A stretch of 64,000 nucleotides of DNA from CBDBZL01 sp965213545 (GCA_965213545.1 CBDBZL010000002.1:682001-746000); one strand, 5' to 3'; positions 9,001 to 18,025 are shown, counted from the stretch's first letter. Made by a program: numbers and translations. Notes: generated by a model from the letters alone, not told the origin.

Positions 9001-10245
9001 GTCATAGGTGAGCGTGCCGCGCTGGGTCAGGCCGCGCACGATGGTGCCGCCCGCATCGAGCTCGCCGATGCTGATCCGGTGCGGCACGTCGAGCGCGTCG
9101 AATGGTCCGTCCAGGACTGCCTCGATGCTGGCATCGGTCAGCGAAAAGCCGTCGCCGAACAGGTTCTCGTCGATCAGGCGCGCATCGATGACCACCTGGT
9201 CGAAAGCATTGTTCGCCAGGTCGATCGCCCCCTCGGCGCGCGCCTCGATGCCCTGTCCGCCCAGCGTCAGGGTGCCATCGAGCACCGTATCGACGAAGGT
9301 GCCGCGCGCATCGAGCGCCACGGTCTCGCCCAGCGCCTGCGCCGAGACCCCTTCGACATAATCGCCCGGAGCTAGATCGCCGGCGATGCGATAGCGGCCG
9401 CCGCGGTTGATGATCGCCAGGTTCGCAAGATCGGTGCCGTTCTGCACGGCCTCGAAGCGGCCGTCCCAGCGTTGCCATGTGCCATCGCCCGCCAGACGCA
9501 ACGCCAGGTCTTCCTCAGCACCGACCAGTGCGGCAAGAAAACCGCCTGCGGGTGCGCGATAGTCGAGATCGAGATCGAACCGGTTGCCGTCGGGCTCAGC
9601 GTTGACGAGCATGGTGAAGACATCGCCGCCGCCAAAAGCACCCTCGGCATCGACAAATACCAGGCCATCGCGAATATCGGTGCGCGCCCGGAAATCGACG
9701 ACGCGCGCCTCGCCGCCGACCATTCCCAGGGCGATGGTCAGGTTGTCGATGACCAACCGATCGATCTGGATGTCGAAATCGGGCAAGGTGGGGGCGTCGG
9801 GATCGCCCGGAATAAGTTCGGGCGCGGCGTAGAGCGTGCCGTTCGCCAGCACCAGGTGACTGATGTCGAGCCCGCTCCACAAGAACCGCCAGGGCGCCCA
9901 GCTGAGCTCGATCTCGGGTACTTCGAGGAACAGCTCGTCATTCGCATCGCGGAACCGCACGTCGAACAATGTGGCGCTCCACAGGATCGAGCCGTCGATC
10001 TCGCCCACTTCGACGGAAAGACCCGAAGCGGGCGCATAGCTCGAAATCTGGTTGACGATGAACTGGCGGCCGGGCGGCGTATGCAAGAAGCCGATCAGCA
10101 GGACGACCAGCGCCAGAAGCGCGAGCACCGCAAGGCCGATCCAGCGTGCGACCTGCCGCGGCAAGGACCGCGGCCCGGGCCCCCGCCCTTCGGGATCGCG
10201 CACATCTTCAGCGGCGGGGGCGGCGGGGACAGCGACTTCCGCCAT
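6019..10245 (-). CDS. tamB: TamB, inner-membrane arm of the translocation and assembly module
   Basis: A 1,408-residue protein that with TamA forms a bridge from inner to outer membrane and helps insert outer-membrane proteins or carry lipids. It has one N-terminal membrane helix (WIGLAVLALLALVVLLIGFL) after a proline/arginine-rich cytoplasmic start. The long body is beta-helical, with repeats of the style LDGTLTLGGQG. The C-terminal DUF490 domain contains PRIDIVAVSEFDGLEVAVNV and ends in the outer-membrane-like SVAAEYSRDY. The ATG at 10245 overlaps the tamA stop (ATGA), so the two subunits are translationally coupled. This start is preferred over an upstream GTG/TTG inside tamA. Confidence 0.93.
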   Translation of the reverse strand: MAEVAVPAAPAAEDVRDPEGRGPGPRSLPRQVARWIGLAVLALLALVVLLIGFLHTPPGRQFIVNQISSYAPASGLSVEVGEIDGSILWSATLFDVRFRDANDELFLEVPEIELSWAPWRFLWSGLDISHLVLANGTLYAAPELIPGDPDAPTLPDFDIQIDRLVIDNLTIALGMVGGEARVVDFRARTDIRDGLVFVDAEGAFGGGDVFTMLVNAEPDGNRFDLDLDYRAPAGGFLAALVGAEEDLALRLAGDGTWQRWDGRFEAVQNGTDLANLAIINRGGRYRIAGDLAPGDYVEGVSAQALGETVALDARGTFVDTVLDGTLTLGGQGIEARAEGAIDLANNAFDQVVIDARLIDENLFGDGFSLTDASIEAVLDGPFDALDVPHRISIGELDAGGTIVRGLTQRGTLTYDGTRFVLPLNASVERIISGNDIADPRLVDGTFAGTLVYSGDRLMADTLAIRFQGLAADLGLMADLSRGAVGISGPVRAAGLSLDGIGTLDTTAQIRAAFGGAPWRLSAQLAGSVRRITNETLANLAGQPIRFAGGVSLGAVAPVAFDNFRINAPLLQLAVDGRVQEGTTTLAGSGRHVEYGPFTVEAEIADDGPRAVLVFADPLPAAGLADVRVALAPTDNGFRIETEGGSLLGPFEGLVDLTIPNDGDITIGIERLLISETIISGDLALAEGGVAGTLALARGGVDGTLALSTRNGGQAFDADIAFDNARFGGASPIAINSGRLDASGFIGSGSWTVEGSTRIAGLGYGNLFLRRVALEAQVTDGTGRFDGAIAGQRGSRFELLVNGRIAPERIAVALRGEYAGRDITMPRRAVLTSTEDGGWRLARTQLGYGNGYTIVEGRFGGEQPLQGTVSLARMPLSLAAAAGGDLGLGGTISGVIEMREGTGGLPVGSARVKVDNLTRSGLILTSRPIDVALVGELSANLAQVRAIMDDGADTDGRLQARISELPASGSLGERLAAGDLAAQFRYRGPAASLWRLAAIDLIDITGPLAVAANITGSLDNPRIRGSLASDSLGVQSALTGTVLNDVRARGRFSGSRLALTGFAGTAPNGGRVNGSGTIDLGTIGAGRGPRIDLRMAARDAEILDLPTMGATVTGPMRIVSNGIGGTIAGRLQVGEARWRLGAADETVELPSVPVREVNLPPDIRPAAAASSPWRYLIDAVAPGDIQVDGLGLDSQWRGEVRLRGTTDAPTIGGEAEIVPRQGFYSFAGSRFEITRGRILFDMESPPNPRIDIVAVSEFDGLEVAVNVDGTALQPEISFTSVPALPEEELLARILFGGSVTDLSATDALQLGSALASLRGGGGLGPINQLRNAIGVDRLRIVPADPALNRGTSVALGKNISRRFYAEVITDGSDYSATELEFRVTSWLSLLATISTVGRQSVAAEYSRDY

Positions 10246-12395
10246 CAGAAGGCCTGACCCAGGCCGACATAGACTGCGATCCACGCATCGTCCGGCCCCG
10301 GATTGAGCGGCACCGCGACATCGAAGCGGATCGGGCCGAAGTACGAGTGATAGCGCGCGCCGATACCCGCGCCGAACTTGATCTCGTCGAAATCGGGCAC
10401 TTCGTCACTGCCCACCGAGCCGGCATCGATGAACGGAACGATGCCGAGCGCCCCGTCGAACAGTCCTGTGCGGATACGCGCCTCGAGCGAGAACTCGACC
10501 AGCGAGCGTCCGCCGGTGGGATCGCCGGCCGAGTTCTGCGGACCGATTTCCTGATAGCCGTAGCCGCGCACCGAGCCGCCGCCGCCCGCATAGAGCCGGC
10601 GCGAAGGAGCGATATCGCGCACGTCCGCGCCGGGGATGCTCGCCACGCGGCCGCGGCCGGCAATGATCACGCTCTCGCTTACCCGCTGGTAATAGCTCGC
10701 ATCGATCTGGCTGCGCAGATAGAAGCTTTGCGCATCATTGTTGCGCGACACCTCGGGTGACAGTCTGCCGGCAAGACGGAACCCTTCGGTGGGATCGAGC
10801 AGATTGTCCGAAGTATCGATCTGAGCGTACAACGGCAGCGCGGCGACGAAGTAGGTTTCGCGGGGGCCGAAATCGCCATTGGCATCGGCCTCGCGCTCGC
10901 CGGTGGCGACAAGCTCCAGCCCGACCGACCAGGAAAAGGTCTTCTGGAACAGGAGGGTGGAGACCTTCTCGAACGTCCCGATCAGCGAGACGGTGCGCGC
11001 ATCATAAGCCTCGTAATCCAGCGTGGAGGCGAAGGCATCGAGCGTGAGGATTTTGTCGCGACCGGTGAAATTGTTCTTGCGGAAAGTGACGCCAAGAAGC
11101 TGCTCGCGGGTGCCAGCGATACCGCGGACGCGAAGCAGACCCTCGGGCGGGAACAGGTTGCGATGCTCCCAGCTGCCCTCGAGCCGGAAGCCTTCCTCGG
11201 TACCATAGCCGATCCCGCCCGCCAGCGTCCTGAGCGGTGCCTTGGTAATGTCGACCGCCATATCGACCACCCCCGGCTCGCCATTGGTCGGCGGCTGGAC
11301 CTCGACCGGGGTGATCTCCACCGTGCCCACCAGCCCGGTCGCTAGGATCGCCTGGCGCAGGTCCAGCTCGTCCGATCGCTGATAGAGGTCACCCGGATCG
11401 AACCGGGCGATGCGGCCCAGATGCCGACCCGAAAGGAAATCGGGCAGCGAGCTGGTGACCTGGCCGAAGCGGTATTTGCCGCCCGGTAGCACCGGCATGG
11501 TGACATCGCCTTCCGACCGGGCATGATTGATCAGCAGTTCGGGGTTCTCGATGACCGCGAAGGGATAGCCGCTTTCGCCCAACGCCAGGTCGAGATCGAA
11601 GCGCTCGCTCTCGATCAAGTCCATCAGCAGCGGATCGCCGGGAAAGACGCCATAGGTCTCGCGCAGCGGGGCAAAGTCGTCGCCTGTCTCGCGCAAATTT
11701 CCCAAATCTACCGCGCCGACCTCGTACTGCCGACCCGGGATGATGTCGAAGCGCACCGAGGAACGTGCATCCTGGGTCTCGCCCGCATCGGTCTCGCCCG
11801 GCTGGATACCCGAGACCGAGCGGATCACCTGCGCGTCATAATAGCCGTAGACCCGCAACATGCGGTCGAGCAGGTCCTCGTCCGCACGCGCCTGGGCGGC
11901 AAGGCGAGCGACATTGTCGTCATCGTCGAGCTGCTCGACGGTGGACAGCGATTCGAAGCGTTCGACGAAATCATCGGTATAGGGGAACAGCGCCCGCTCG
12001 CTGGGAAAGACCAGCACCAGCTCGTCCGACAGCTGGTACTCCACACCCACCGGCAGCTGCGGCAGCACGTCCTCGAACTCGGCGAACTCGATCGGTTCCT
12101 CAGGTTCGATGGGCTCGGGCACGGCGAGCTCGATGTCGTCGGGCCAGGGCAGCGTGATAAGCGGGGCCTCGTCGAGCGGCGCGTCGGCGGTCAGCTCGGG
12201 CTCGGAGGGCAGGTCGAGCGCGGTTTCCTGTTCGACGCCCGCCTCGGCCCAGGCCTCCGGATTGGCGACCGCCTCATCGGGGATAAGATCTTCCAGCCGC
12301 GCCGGCGCCTCGATGTCCTGCGCGGCGAGTGGGGCCCACAGGCACGGAGCCGCGCTACAAAGGATTGCGGCAAACCCAGCCGCCTTGTTTCGCAT
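10245..12395 (-). CDS. tamA: TamA, Omp85-family outer-membrane assembly protein
   Basis: A protein of about 716 residues. The ATG at 12395 starts a signal peptide (MRNKAAGFAAILCS... cut near LAAQ). An acidic, proline-rich stretch of roughly 100 residues follows, longer than in enterobacterial TamA. POTRA domains come next (GYYDAQVI, GESGYPFAVI), then a 16-stranded barrel with the Omp85 signature region around GGGGSVRGYGYQEIGP. It ends in a barrel strand closing with GLGQAF. It overlaps tamB by 4 bases and starts 20 bases after bpt, so the three genes may form one transcript. Starting further upstream would run into the bpt reading frame. Confidence 0.92.
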   Translation of the reverse strand: MRNKAAGFAAILCSAAPCLWAPLAAQDIEAPARLEDLIPDEAVANPEAWAEAGVEQETALDLPSEPELTADAPLDEAPLITLPWPDDIELAVPEPIEPEEPIEFAEFEDVLPQLPVGVEYQLSDELVLVFPSERALFPYTDDFVERFESLSTVEQLDDDDNVARLAAQARADEDLLDRMLRVYGYYDAQVIRSVSGIQPGETDAGETQDARSSVRFDIIPGRQYEVGAVDLGNLRETGDDFAPLRETYGVFPGDPLLMDLIESERFDLDLALGESGYPFAVIENPELLINHARSEGDVTMPVLPGGKYRFGQVTSSLPDFLSGRHLGRIARFDPGDLYQRSDELDLRQAILATGLVGTVEITPVEVQPPTNGEPGVVDMAVDITKAPLRTLAGGIGYGTEEGFRLEGSWEHRNLFPPEGLLRVRGIAGTREQLLGVTFRKNNFTGRDKILTLDAFASTLDYEAYDARTVSLIGTFEKVSTLLFQKTFSWSVGLELVATGEREADANGDFGPRETYFVAALPLYAQIDTSDNLLDPTEGFRLAGRLSPEVSRNNDAQSFYLRSQIDASYYQRVSESVIIAGRGRVASIPGADVRDIAPSRRLYAGGGGSVRGYGYQEIGPQNSAGDPTGGRSLVEFSLEARIRTGLFDGALGIVPFIDAGSVGSDEVPDFDEIKFGAGIGARYHSYFGPIRFDVAVPLNPGPDDAWIAVYVGLGQAF

Positions 12396-12414
12396 GATAT
12401 TAAGACGCGTCGCT

Positions 12415-13287
12415 TTAGCCGATCCGGAATTGCCGACGCTGATCGCGAGCATATTGCCGCTGCCCCCCCGGCGTTCCGTCCTTGCTGCCACCATTCACCC
12501 CGCCATCGCCCCGCGTGCGATCCGCAGCGGCGGCAATGATGGCGGTCTGCTCTGCATCGCCCATGCGCACCCAGCCGTTCTCGCCAAGCCGCTCGAGCGG
12601 TCGGTAGCGCACCTTGTATTGCATCGCCCGCGCGCCCGCGACCCAATAACCCAGATAGACATAAGGCAGCCCAGCCTGCCCCGCGCGCGCGATATGGTCG
12701 AGGATCACCGTATTGCCCAGGCCCCGGCGCGCCTGGTGCTGCGGATCATAGAAGCTGTAGATCATCGACAGGCCGTCCGCCTGCCGGTCCGTGAGGCAGG
12801 CCGCGACCAGCTTGCCCGGTCGCTCGCTTGCCGAAGGCTCCCTGTATTCGATGACATAGCTGGAGACATTGGAATGCTCGACCATGTCTGCATAATCCGT
12901 CTCGTCCATCTGCGCCATGCCGCCGCCGGGATGCCGCGCGGCAAGGTAGGACTGCAGCAATTCGAACTGTTCGCTCGTCGCCCATGGCCGGCACATGGTG
13001 GATACGAGATCGTCATTGCGCCGGATGTCGCGTTTTTGCGAGGCGGATGGCCGGAACTCGCCCGCCACCACGCGCACCGAGACACAGGCGCGGCAATCAA
13101 TGCATGATGGCCGGTAGGCGACCGACTGGCTGCGGCGAAAACCGATCCGTCCCAAAGCATCATTCAGCGCTTCGGCCTGCGGACCTTTCACCTCGGTGAA
13201 CACCTTGCGCTCGGTCCGGCCCGGCAGATAGGGGCAAGGCGCCGGGCTGGTGACGAAGAAGCGCGGGAAACGCACGGGCGCAGTCAC
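12415..13287 (-). CDS. bpt: Aspartate/glutamate leucyltransferase (N-end rule pathway)
   Basis: This enzyme transfers leucine from Leu-tRNA to proteins with N-terminal Asp or Glu, creating N-degrons for ClpS/ClpAP. From the GTG at 13287 the protein is 290 residues and begins with the family-typical TAPVRFPRFFVTSPAPCPYL. The cysteine-rich motif SCIDCRACVSVRV and the later GYWVAGARAMQYK, in the GNAT-like half, are clear. An in-frame ATG at 13377 would add 30 proline-rich residues not expected in the family. The last about 40 residues are a basic, Gly/Gln-rich tail, longer than usual. Whether it acts as Bpt or as arginyl-transferase Ate cannot be settled by eye. Confidence 0.88.
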   Translation of the reverse strand: MTAPVRFPRFFVTSPAPCPYLPGRTERKVFTEVKGPQAEALNDALGRIGFRRSQSVAYRPSCIDCRACVSVRVVAGEFRPSASQKRDIRRNDDLVSTMCRPWATSEQFELLQSYLAARHPGGGMAQMDETDYADMVEHSNVSSYVIEYREPSASERPGKLVAACLTDRQADGLSMIYSFYDPQHQARRGLGNTVILDHIARAGQAGLPYVYLGYWVAGARAMQYKVRYRPLERLGENGWVRMGDAEQTAIIAAAADRTRGDGGVNGGSKDGTPGGQRQYARDQRRQFRIG

Positions 13288-13503
13288 GGGAGGCGGCGAT
13301 CCTGCATTTTGGGTTCCGGACGGGGGCGCGGCAGGGCGGGTTGGCGGCGGGGAGTCATGCGCGCGTTTATGCCACACCTATCGCGCGGCGAAAGGGTCTT
13401 CGCGGATATAGGCGCATATCGGGTCGGTTTTTGTCGCCCGACCGCTGCTCGGCGGCAGAGCGCCCGAAGCGCACCTCCGGCAGGCCGCAACCGCCTGCAT
13501 CGC

Positions 13504-14778
13504 TCAATCGGGTTCGACACGCGTGACACAATAGCCCTCATTGCGCAGCGCCGCGATCAGCGCCTCGAGCTGGTCGGCATCGCGCGCCTCGCACTCGATC
13601 TCGGTGATCAGACCCTTAGCCGGCAGATTGGTGAAGATGCGCTGGTGGTAGATTTCCAGGATATTGACCTGAAGCTTATCGAACTGATGCATCACCTTGT
13701 ACAGCGCGCCCGGACGATCCTGCAAGGTGATCTGGAGCCGCGCCAGCCGCCCGGCGCGCGCCAGGTCGCGCAGCAGCACATTGGCGAGCAGCCGCGTGTC
13801 GATATTGCCGCCGCACAGCACCAGGCCCACGCGCCGCCCGGCGAAACGCTCGCGATAGGCAAGCAGCGCCGCCAGCCCCGCAGCGCCCGCGCCTTCCACC
13901 ACCGTCTTCTCGATCTGCAATAGCAGCGACACCGCCTCTTCCAGATGCGGCTCGCCGACCAGCAGGATGTCGTCCACCACCTGCTTGATCATCCGGCTGG
14001 TGAACTCGCCGGGCTGCTTGACCGCTATGCCCTCGGCCAACGTATCGCCGCCGCACGGCATCTCACGCGCATTGAAGCGGGCAAAGGCGCTGGGGAACAA
14101 CCGGGCTTGCACCCCGATCACCTCGAGCGGCGGAGAGTGCGCCTTGGCAACCGTGCCCATCCCCGAGATGAGCCCGCCACCGCCGATGGGGGTGACGAAC
14201 ATTTCCAGGTCGGGCGCCTCCTCGATGAACTCGAACGCCACCGTGCCCGCGCCCGCCGCCACATGCGGATCATCGAACGGATGGACGAAGGTGAGCCCGC
14301 GCTCCTTCTCCAGCCGCCGCGCATGCGAATAGGCATCATCGAAGGTCTCGCCCTCGAGCACCACGTCGCCGCCCACGCTGCGCGTCTGCATCACCTTCAC
14401 CACCGGCGTGGTCCGGGGCATGACGATGGTGACGGGAATGCCCAGCCTGGTGCCGTGATAGGACAGGCCCTGCGAGTGATTGCCCGCGCTTGCCGCGATC
14501 ACGCCTGCCGCGCATTGGTCGTCCGAAAGCTGGAGCAACGCGTTCAGCGCGCCGCGCTCCTTGTAGGCGGCGGTGAATTGCTGGTTCTCGAACTTGAGCC
14601 AGACCTCGGCCCCGGTGATCTGCGAAAGCGTACGCGAATGATGCGTGGGCGTGCGCACCACCGCCCCCTTGATCCGCGCCGCCGCCGTCCGAATATCGGC
14701 AATGCTCAGTTCGGCCTGGCCGGCGGGCGTGGTCGCCGGGGCGCCGGATCGTCCGGTTGGTTGTGCTAAAGGTGCCAT
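13504..14778 (-). CDS. ilvA: Threonine ammonia-lyase (biosynthetic-type dehydratase with ACT domain)
   Basis: A PLP enzyme that deaminates threonine to 2-oxobutanoate, the entry to isoleucine. The ATG at 14778 gives 424 residues. The PLP lysine is in AAYKERGALN (Lys73), the substrate loop is ASAGNHSQG, and the phosphate cradle is PIGGGGLISG. The final about 80 residues (LQITLQDRPGALYKVMHQF) form a single ACT domain that usually mediates feedback control. The single short ACT domain fits the type found in many alphaproteobacteria, between catabolic TdcB (none) and E. coli IlvA (two). No ilv neighbours are visible. Confidence 0.92.
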   Translation of the reverse strand: MAPLAQPTGRSGAPATTPAGQAELSIADIRTAAARIKGAVVRTPTHHSRTLSQITGAEVWLKFENQQFTAAYKERGALNALLQLSDDQCAAGVIAASAGNHSQGLSYHGTRLGIPVTIVMPRTTPVVKVMQTRSVGGDVVLEGETFDDAYSHARRLEKERGLTFVHPFDDPHVAAGAGTVAFEFIEEAPDLEMFVTPIGGGGLISGMGTVAKAHSPPLEVIGVQARLFPSAFARFNAREMPCGGDTLAEGIAVKQPGEFTSRMIKQVVDDILLVGEPHLEEAVSLLLQIEKTVVEGAGAAGLAALLAYRERFAGRRVGLVLCGGNIDTRLLANVLLRDLARAGRLARLQITLQDRPGALYKVMHQFDKLQVNILEIYHQRIFTNLPAKGLITEIECEARDADQLEALIAALRNEGYCVTRVEPD

Positions 14779-14907
14779 CAAGCATCAGCGCCTATCGCAA
14801 AACCAAGCAGCTGTGAAACCTTCATCTGCCACGAAAAACCTCACCTCGCATGTTGCCTTCGCCTGTCCGGGGCGGCAGTGAACCCATGGTTGTAGCGGAA
14901 TAGCGAA

Positions 14908-15807
14908 GTGGCATCAGGATTGAACATCGCCTTCCTCGGCATGGGTGTGATGGGCGCGCCGATGGCCGGCCATCTTGTGCGCGCCGGACACCGGGTCACC
15001 GTCCATAATCGCACCCAAGCAAAGGCCGAGCGCTTCGTGCAGGATATGGCGCGCGAGGACCTGGAGGCGCTGCTGGCCGGCAACGCGGTCGAGGCTGCGG
15101 CGGGGCAGGACGGGGTCATCACCTGCCTTGGCGATGATAATGATGTGCGCGAAGTGGTGCTGGCCGAGGGCGGCGTGCTCGCGGCAATGAACGAGGACGC
15201 CTTGTTCGTCGACCACACGACCATATCGCCCGCCACCGCGCAACAGGTTGCCCAAAGCGCGGCCGACCGTTCCGTCCTGGCGCTCGACGCACCGGTCTCG
15301 GGCGGCGAAGCGGGGGCGCAAAAGGGTGCGCTGGCGATCATGTGCGGCGGCAGCGAGGCGGCAATGAAGGCTGCGCGGCCGATCCTCGCCGCCTATGCCG
15401 CGCGGCAGGTCCATGTTGGCGGGCCGGGGGCGGGGCAAGGCGCCAAGATGGTCAACCAGGTGTGCATCGCGGGAGTTCTCGCCGGTCTCTCCGAGGGCGT
15501 GCGACTGACCGAAGCCGCCGGTCTCGATCCGGACAGGGTGTTCGAGGCGATTTCGGGCGGTGCGGCGCAGAGCTGGCAGATGGACAACCGCTGGGCCAGC
15601 ATGGTCGATCGCCGGTTCGATTTCGGTTTCGCTATCGACTGGATGAGGAAGGATCTCGCCATCGCACTCGCGGCGGCAGAAGGGCACGGGCTCGCGCTTC
15701 CGGTGACCGAGCAGGTCGATGCGTTCTACCGGGCAGTGCAGGCCAAGGGCGGCGCGCGGCAGGATACCAGCGCGCTCATCCGCCACCTTTCGAAGGGCAA
15801 CGAATGA
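14908..15807 (+). CDS. NAD(P)-dependent oxidoreductase, 3-hydroxyisobutyrate dehydrogenase family
   Basis: A 299-residue beta-hydroxyacid dehydrogenase. The Rossmann loop GMGVMGAPMAGHL is at the N-terminus. The substrate motif DAPVSGGEAGAQKGAL and the catalytic lysine in GAKMVNQVCIAG are both present, followed by the all-helical C-terminal half. Family members act on 3-hydroxyisobutyrate, tartronate semialdehyde or succinic semialdehyde; the sequence does not say which. The start is a GTG at 14908. The stop overlaps the next gene's ATG by 4 bases, so it probably shares a transcript with the amidohydrolase. Confidence 0.9.
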   Translation: MASGLNIAFLGMGVMGAPMAGHLVRAGHRVTVHNRTQAKAERFVQDMAREDLEALLAGNAVEAAAGQDGVITCLGDDNDVREVVLAEGGVLAAMNEDALFVDHTTISPATAQQVAQSAADRSVLALDAPVSGGEAGAQKGALAIMCGGSEAAMKAARPILAAYAARQVHVGGPGAGQGAKMVNQVCIAGVLAGLSEGVRLTEAAGLDPDRVFEAISGGAAQSWQMDNRWASMVDRRFDFGFAIDWMRKDLAIALAAAEGHGLALPVTEQVDAFYRAVQAKGGARQDTSALIRHLSKGNE

Positions 15808-17618
15808 CGCCCGTGTCTATCGACGCTCGCAACGACGGAAACCGGACGAGCGGTTCCTCGGTCATCGGCGAAAGGGTTGGAGGCAAGGACCGCCCTCCCA
15901 CCCCTCGCTCCGGCAGCAGACCGGATCGCTACAAACCGCGCTGGCGGTCCGTCGGCCTTGCCCTGCTCGCTATGGTCCTGACCCCAGAACCCGCGCTGGC
16001 CGATACGCTGATCGACAATGTCGATGGCATTTCCATCTCGCGAACCGGCGAGGTGACCCGGTTCGCGGCGATATCGTTCAACGAGGACGGCATCATCACC
16101 GGCGTGTTCGAACCGGGCGAGGAGCTGCCCGAGGACGTCGATTTTCGCGAGGATGGCGGCGGCCGGGTGATGCTGCCGGGGTTCGTCGATGCGCATCTGC
16201 ATGTGATGGCCCTGGGCTTCGCGCAGCTGACGCTCGACCTGTCGCAGACCCGCTCGCTCGAGGAGGCGCTGGCTCGCCTCGCTGCCTATGGGGCCGCCCA
16301 TCCCGACCGGCCGTGGCTGCTCGGTCGTGGGTGGAACCAGGAGCGCTGGGGTCTGGACCGCTTCCCCACCGCCGCCGAACTCGATGCCGTGGTGGGTGAC
16401 AGGGCGGTATATCTCACGCGCATCGATGGTCATGCCGGCTGGGCGAACAGCGCCGCGCTGGCCGCTGCCGGCATAACCGCTGCCACCGCCGACCCCGCTG
16501 GCGGGCGGATCGAGCGACAGCCCGGATCACGCGTGCCGGCAGGGGTCCTGATCGACAATGCCATGGCGCTGGTCGAGACGGAAATACCGCCCCCCCGGGC
16601 CGAGGATCAGGATATCGCGCTGCACGAGGCGCAGGCGCTGCTGCTGGCCAATGGCATCACCGCGGTGGCCGACATGGGGACCAGCCTGGAAGACTGGATG
16701 ACCTTCCGCCGCGCAGGCGATGAGGGACGGCTGGCCATCCGCATCATGGCCTATGCCAGGACCATTCCCGAAATGCTGCTGATCGGCGGCACCGGTCCCA
16801 CGCCGTGGCTCTATGAAGACCGGCTGCGGCTGAACGGGATCAAGCTCTATCTTGATGGCGCGCTGGGCTCGCGCGGCGCCGCGCTGATGGCCGACTACGC
16901 GGACGACCCGGGCAATCGCGGCCTCCAGCTGATCGACGGGACCCAGCTTAGAAACCTGATGAGCCGCGCGGCCTTGTCGAATTTCCAGGTGGCGATCCAC
17001 GCGATCGGCGATGGGGCCAACCGCGAGGCGCTCGATGCCATCGAGGAGCTTTCGGGCGATTACGGCGGTGACAGGCGCTGGCGAATCGAGCACGCACAGG
17101 TGGTCGATCCCGGCGATATCGCGCGTTTCGGGCGCCATGGCGTGATCGCCTCGATGCAACCGCTGCATCAGGTGTCCGACAGGCTGATGGCCGAAGCCCG
17201 GCTTGGGCCCGGCCGCCTCGATGGTGCCTATGCCTGGCGCTCGATCGCGGCAACGGGCGCTCCGCTCACGTTCGGATCCGATGCGCCGGTGGAGCCGCCC
17301 GACCCCTTCGCCGGGCTTGCAGCCGCAATCAGCCGCACCGATTCGGCCGACCGTCCGTTCGGGGGCTGGCGGCCCGAGGAAACGGTAAGCCGCGAACAGG
17401 CGCTTGCGGCATCCACCGCGACGGCCGCCTATGCGGGTTTTGCCGAGGGGCGATTCGGCCAACTGACCGCAGGCGAGCGCGCGGATTTCGTGCTGATCGA
17501 ACGCGATCCGATGCTCGCGGACCCCGCGGCCATGCGGGAAATTGAGGTACTTGAGACCTGGGTCGGCGGGCGCCGGCTGTATCATTCCAGACCGTTCGCC
17601 GAGCGGATCGGACGCTAG
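15804..17618 (+). CDS. Exported metal-dependent amidohydrolase (YtcJ-like)
   Basis: A 604-residue member of the amidohydrolase family with the Amidohydro_3 layout. The metal site begins with GFVDAHLHVM, continues through NGIKLYLDGALGSRG, AIHAIGDGANREALD and IEHAQVVD, and ends with TFGSDAPVEPPDPF. A hydrophobic segment followed by EPALADT looks like a signal peptide, but 46 polar residues precede it and no better in-frame start is visible near it. The ATG overlaps the preceding oxidoreductase stop (ATGA). Substrate unknown; homologues hydrolyse cyclic amides or N-substituted compounds. Confidence 0.87.
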   Translation: MTPVSIDARNDGNRTSGSSVIGERVGGKDRPPTPRSGSRPDRYKPRWRSVGLALLAMVLTPEPALADTLIDNVDGISISRTGEVTRFAAISFNEDGIITGVFEPGEELPEDVDFREDGGGRVMLPGFVDAHLHVMALGFAQLTLDLSQTRSLEEALARLAAYGAAHPDRPWLLGRGWNQERWGLDRFPTAAELDAVVGDRAVYLTRIDGHAGWANSAALAAAGITAATADPAGGRIERQPGSRVPAGVLIDNAMALVETEIPPPRAEDQDIALHEAQALLLANGITAVADMGTSLEDWMTFRRAGDEGRLAIRIMAYARTIPEMLLIGGTGPTPWLYEDRLRLNGIKLYLDGALGSRGAALMADYADDPGNRGLQLIDGTQLRNLMSRAALSNFQVAIHAIGDGANREALDAIEELSGDYGGDRRWRIEHAQVVDPGDIARFGRHGVIASMQPLHQVSDRLMAEARLGPGRLDGAYAWRSIAATGAPLTFGSDAPVEPPDPFAGLAAAISRTDSADRPFGGWRPEETVSREQALAASTATAAYAGFAEGRFGQLTAGERADFVLIERDPMLADPAAMREIEVLETWVGGRRLYHSRPFAERIGR

Positions 17619-17751
17619 AATAGTTAACATTGCGGAAGTGACGCAATCGGGCAACGCTTTTACATTTTATGGAACCCGCAGCGCTTTTTCCTCGTATAAA
17701 GCCCAGCACGCGGTTATGCCCCGCTGCGATATGAAGACGGGAGTAAAGAAT

Positions 17752-17973
17752 ATGCGTTTGAAGGCTTTGGCTACTGTGGTCGGCGCGCTCGGCCTGGTTG
17801 TCACCCCGATTGTCGCTCAGGCAGCCAACTCTCCCGCTCGCGCCGGTGCGCCGGTGGATGAGGCGGAAGAACTTGCTGGCTCGGGTATCATTATTGCGCT
17901 TCTGGCGGCTGCTGCCGTTGTCGCTGCGGTGGTGATCGCGGTCGAGGACGAAGACGAGCCCACCAGCCCGTAA
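17752..17973 (+). CDS. Small exported single-membrane-segment protein
   Basis: A 73-residue protein: a signal peptide with a cut after VAQAA, a short linker rich in A, P, E, then a second hydrophobic run of about 20 residues (IIIALLAAAAVVAAVVIAV) and an acidic tail EDEDEPTSP. A GGGAG ribosome site lies about 9 bases before the ATG. It has its own upstream gap and a strong terminator directly downstream, so it is probably a separate, well expressed transcript. Similar short proteins with D/E-rich PTSP ends are common in sphingomonads as far as I recall; function is unknown. Confidence 0.75.
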   Translation: MRLKALATVVGALGLVVTPIVAQAANSPARAGAPVDEAEELAGSGIIIALLAAAAVVAAVVIAVEDEDEPTSP

Positions 17974-18001
17974 TCGTCGATCGATCTTCCAGTTTAACGA
18001 G

Positions 18002-18025
18002 CGGGGCCCTTGTGGCCCCGTTTTC
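18002..18025 (+). terminator. Rho-independent terminator after the 73-residue protein
   Basis: CGGGGCC at 18002-18008 pairs perfectly with GGCCCCG at 18014-18020 around a 5-base loop and is followed by TTTT. It lies 29 bases after the stop codon, a textbook intrinsic terminator for the small-protein transcript, facing the convergent tatC. Confidence 0.9.

Noticed and set aside
16527..17654. Minus-strand frame of 375 residues opposite the amidohydrolase
   Set aside because: No motif; the plus-strand frame has the complete amidohydrolase metal-site motifs.
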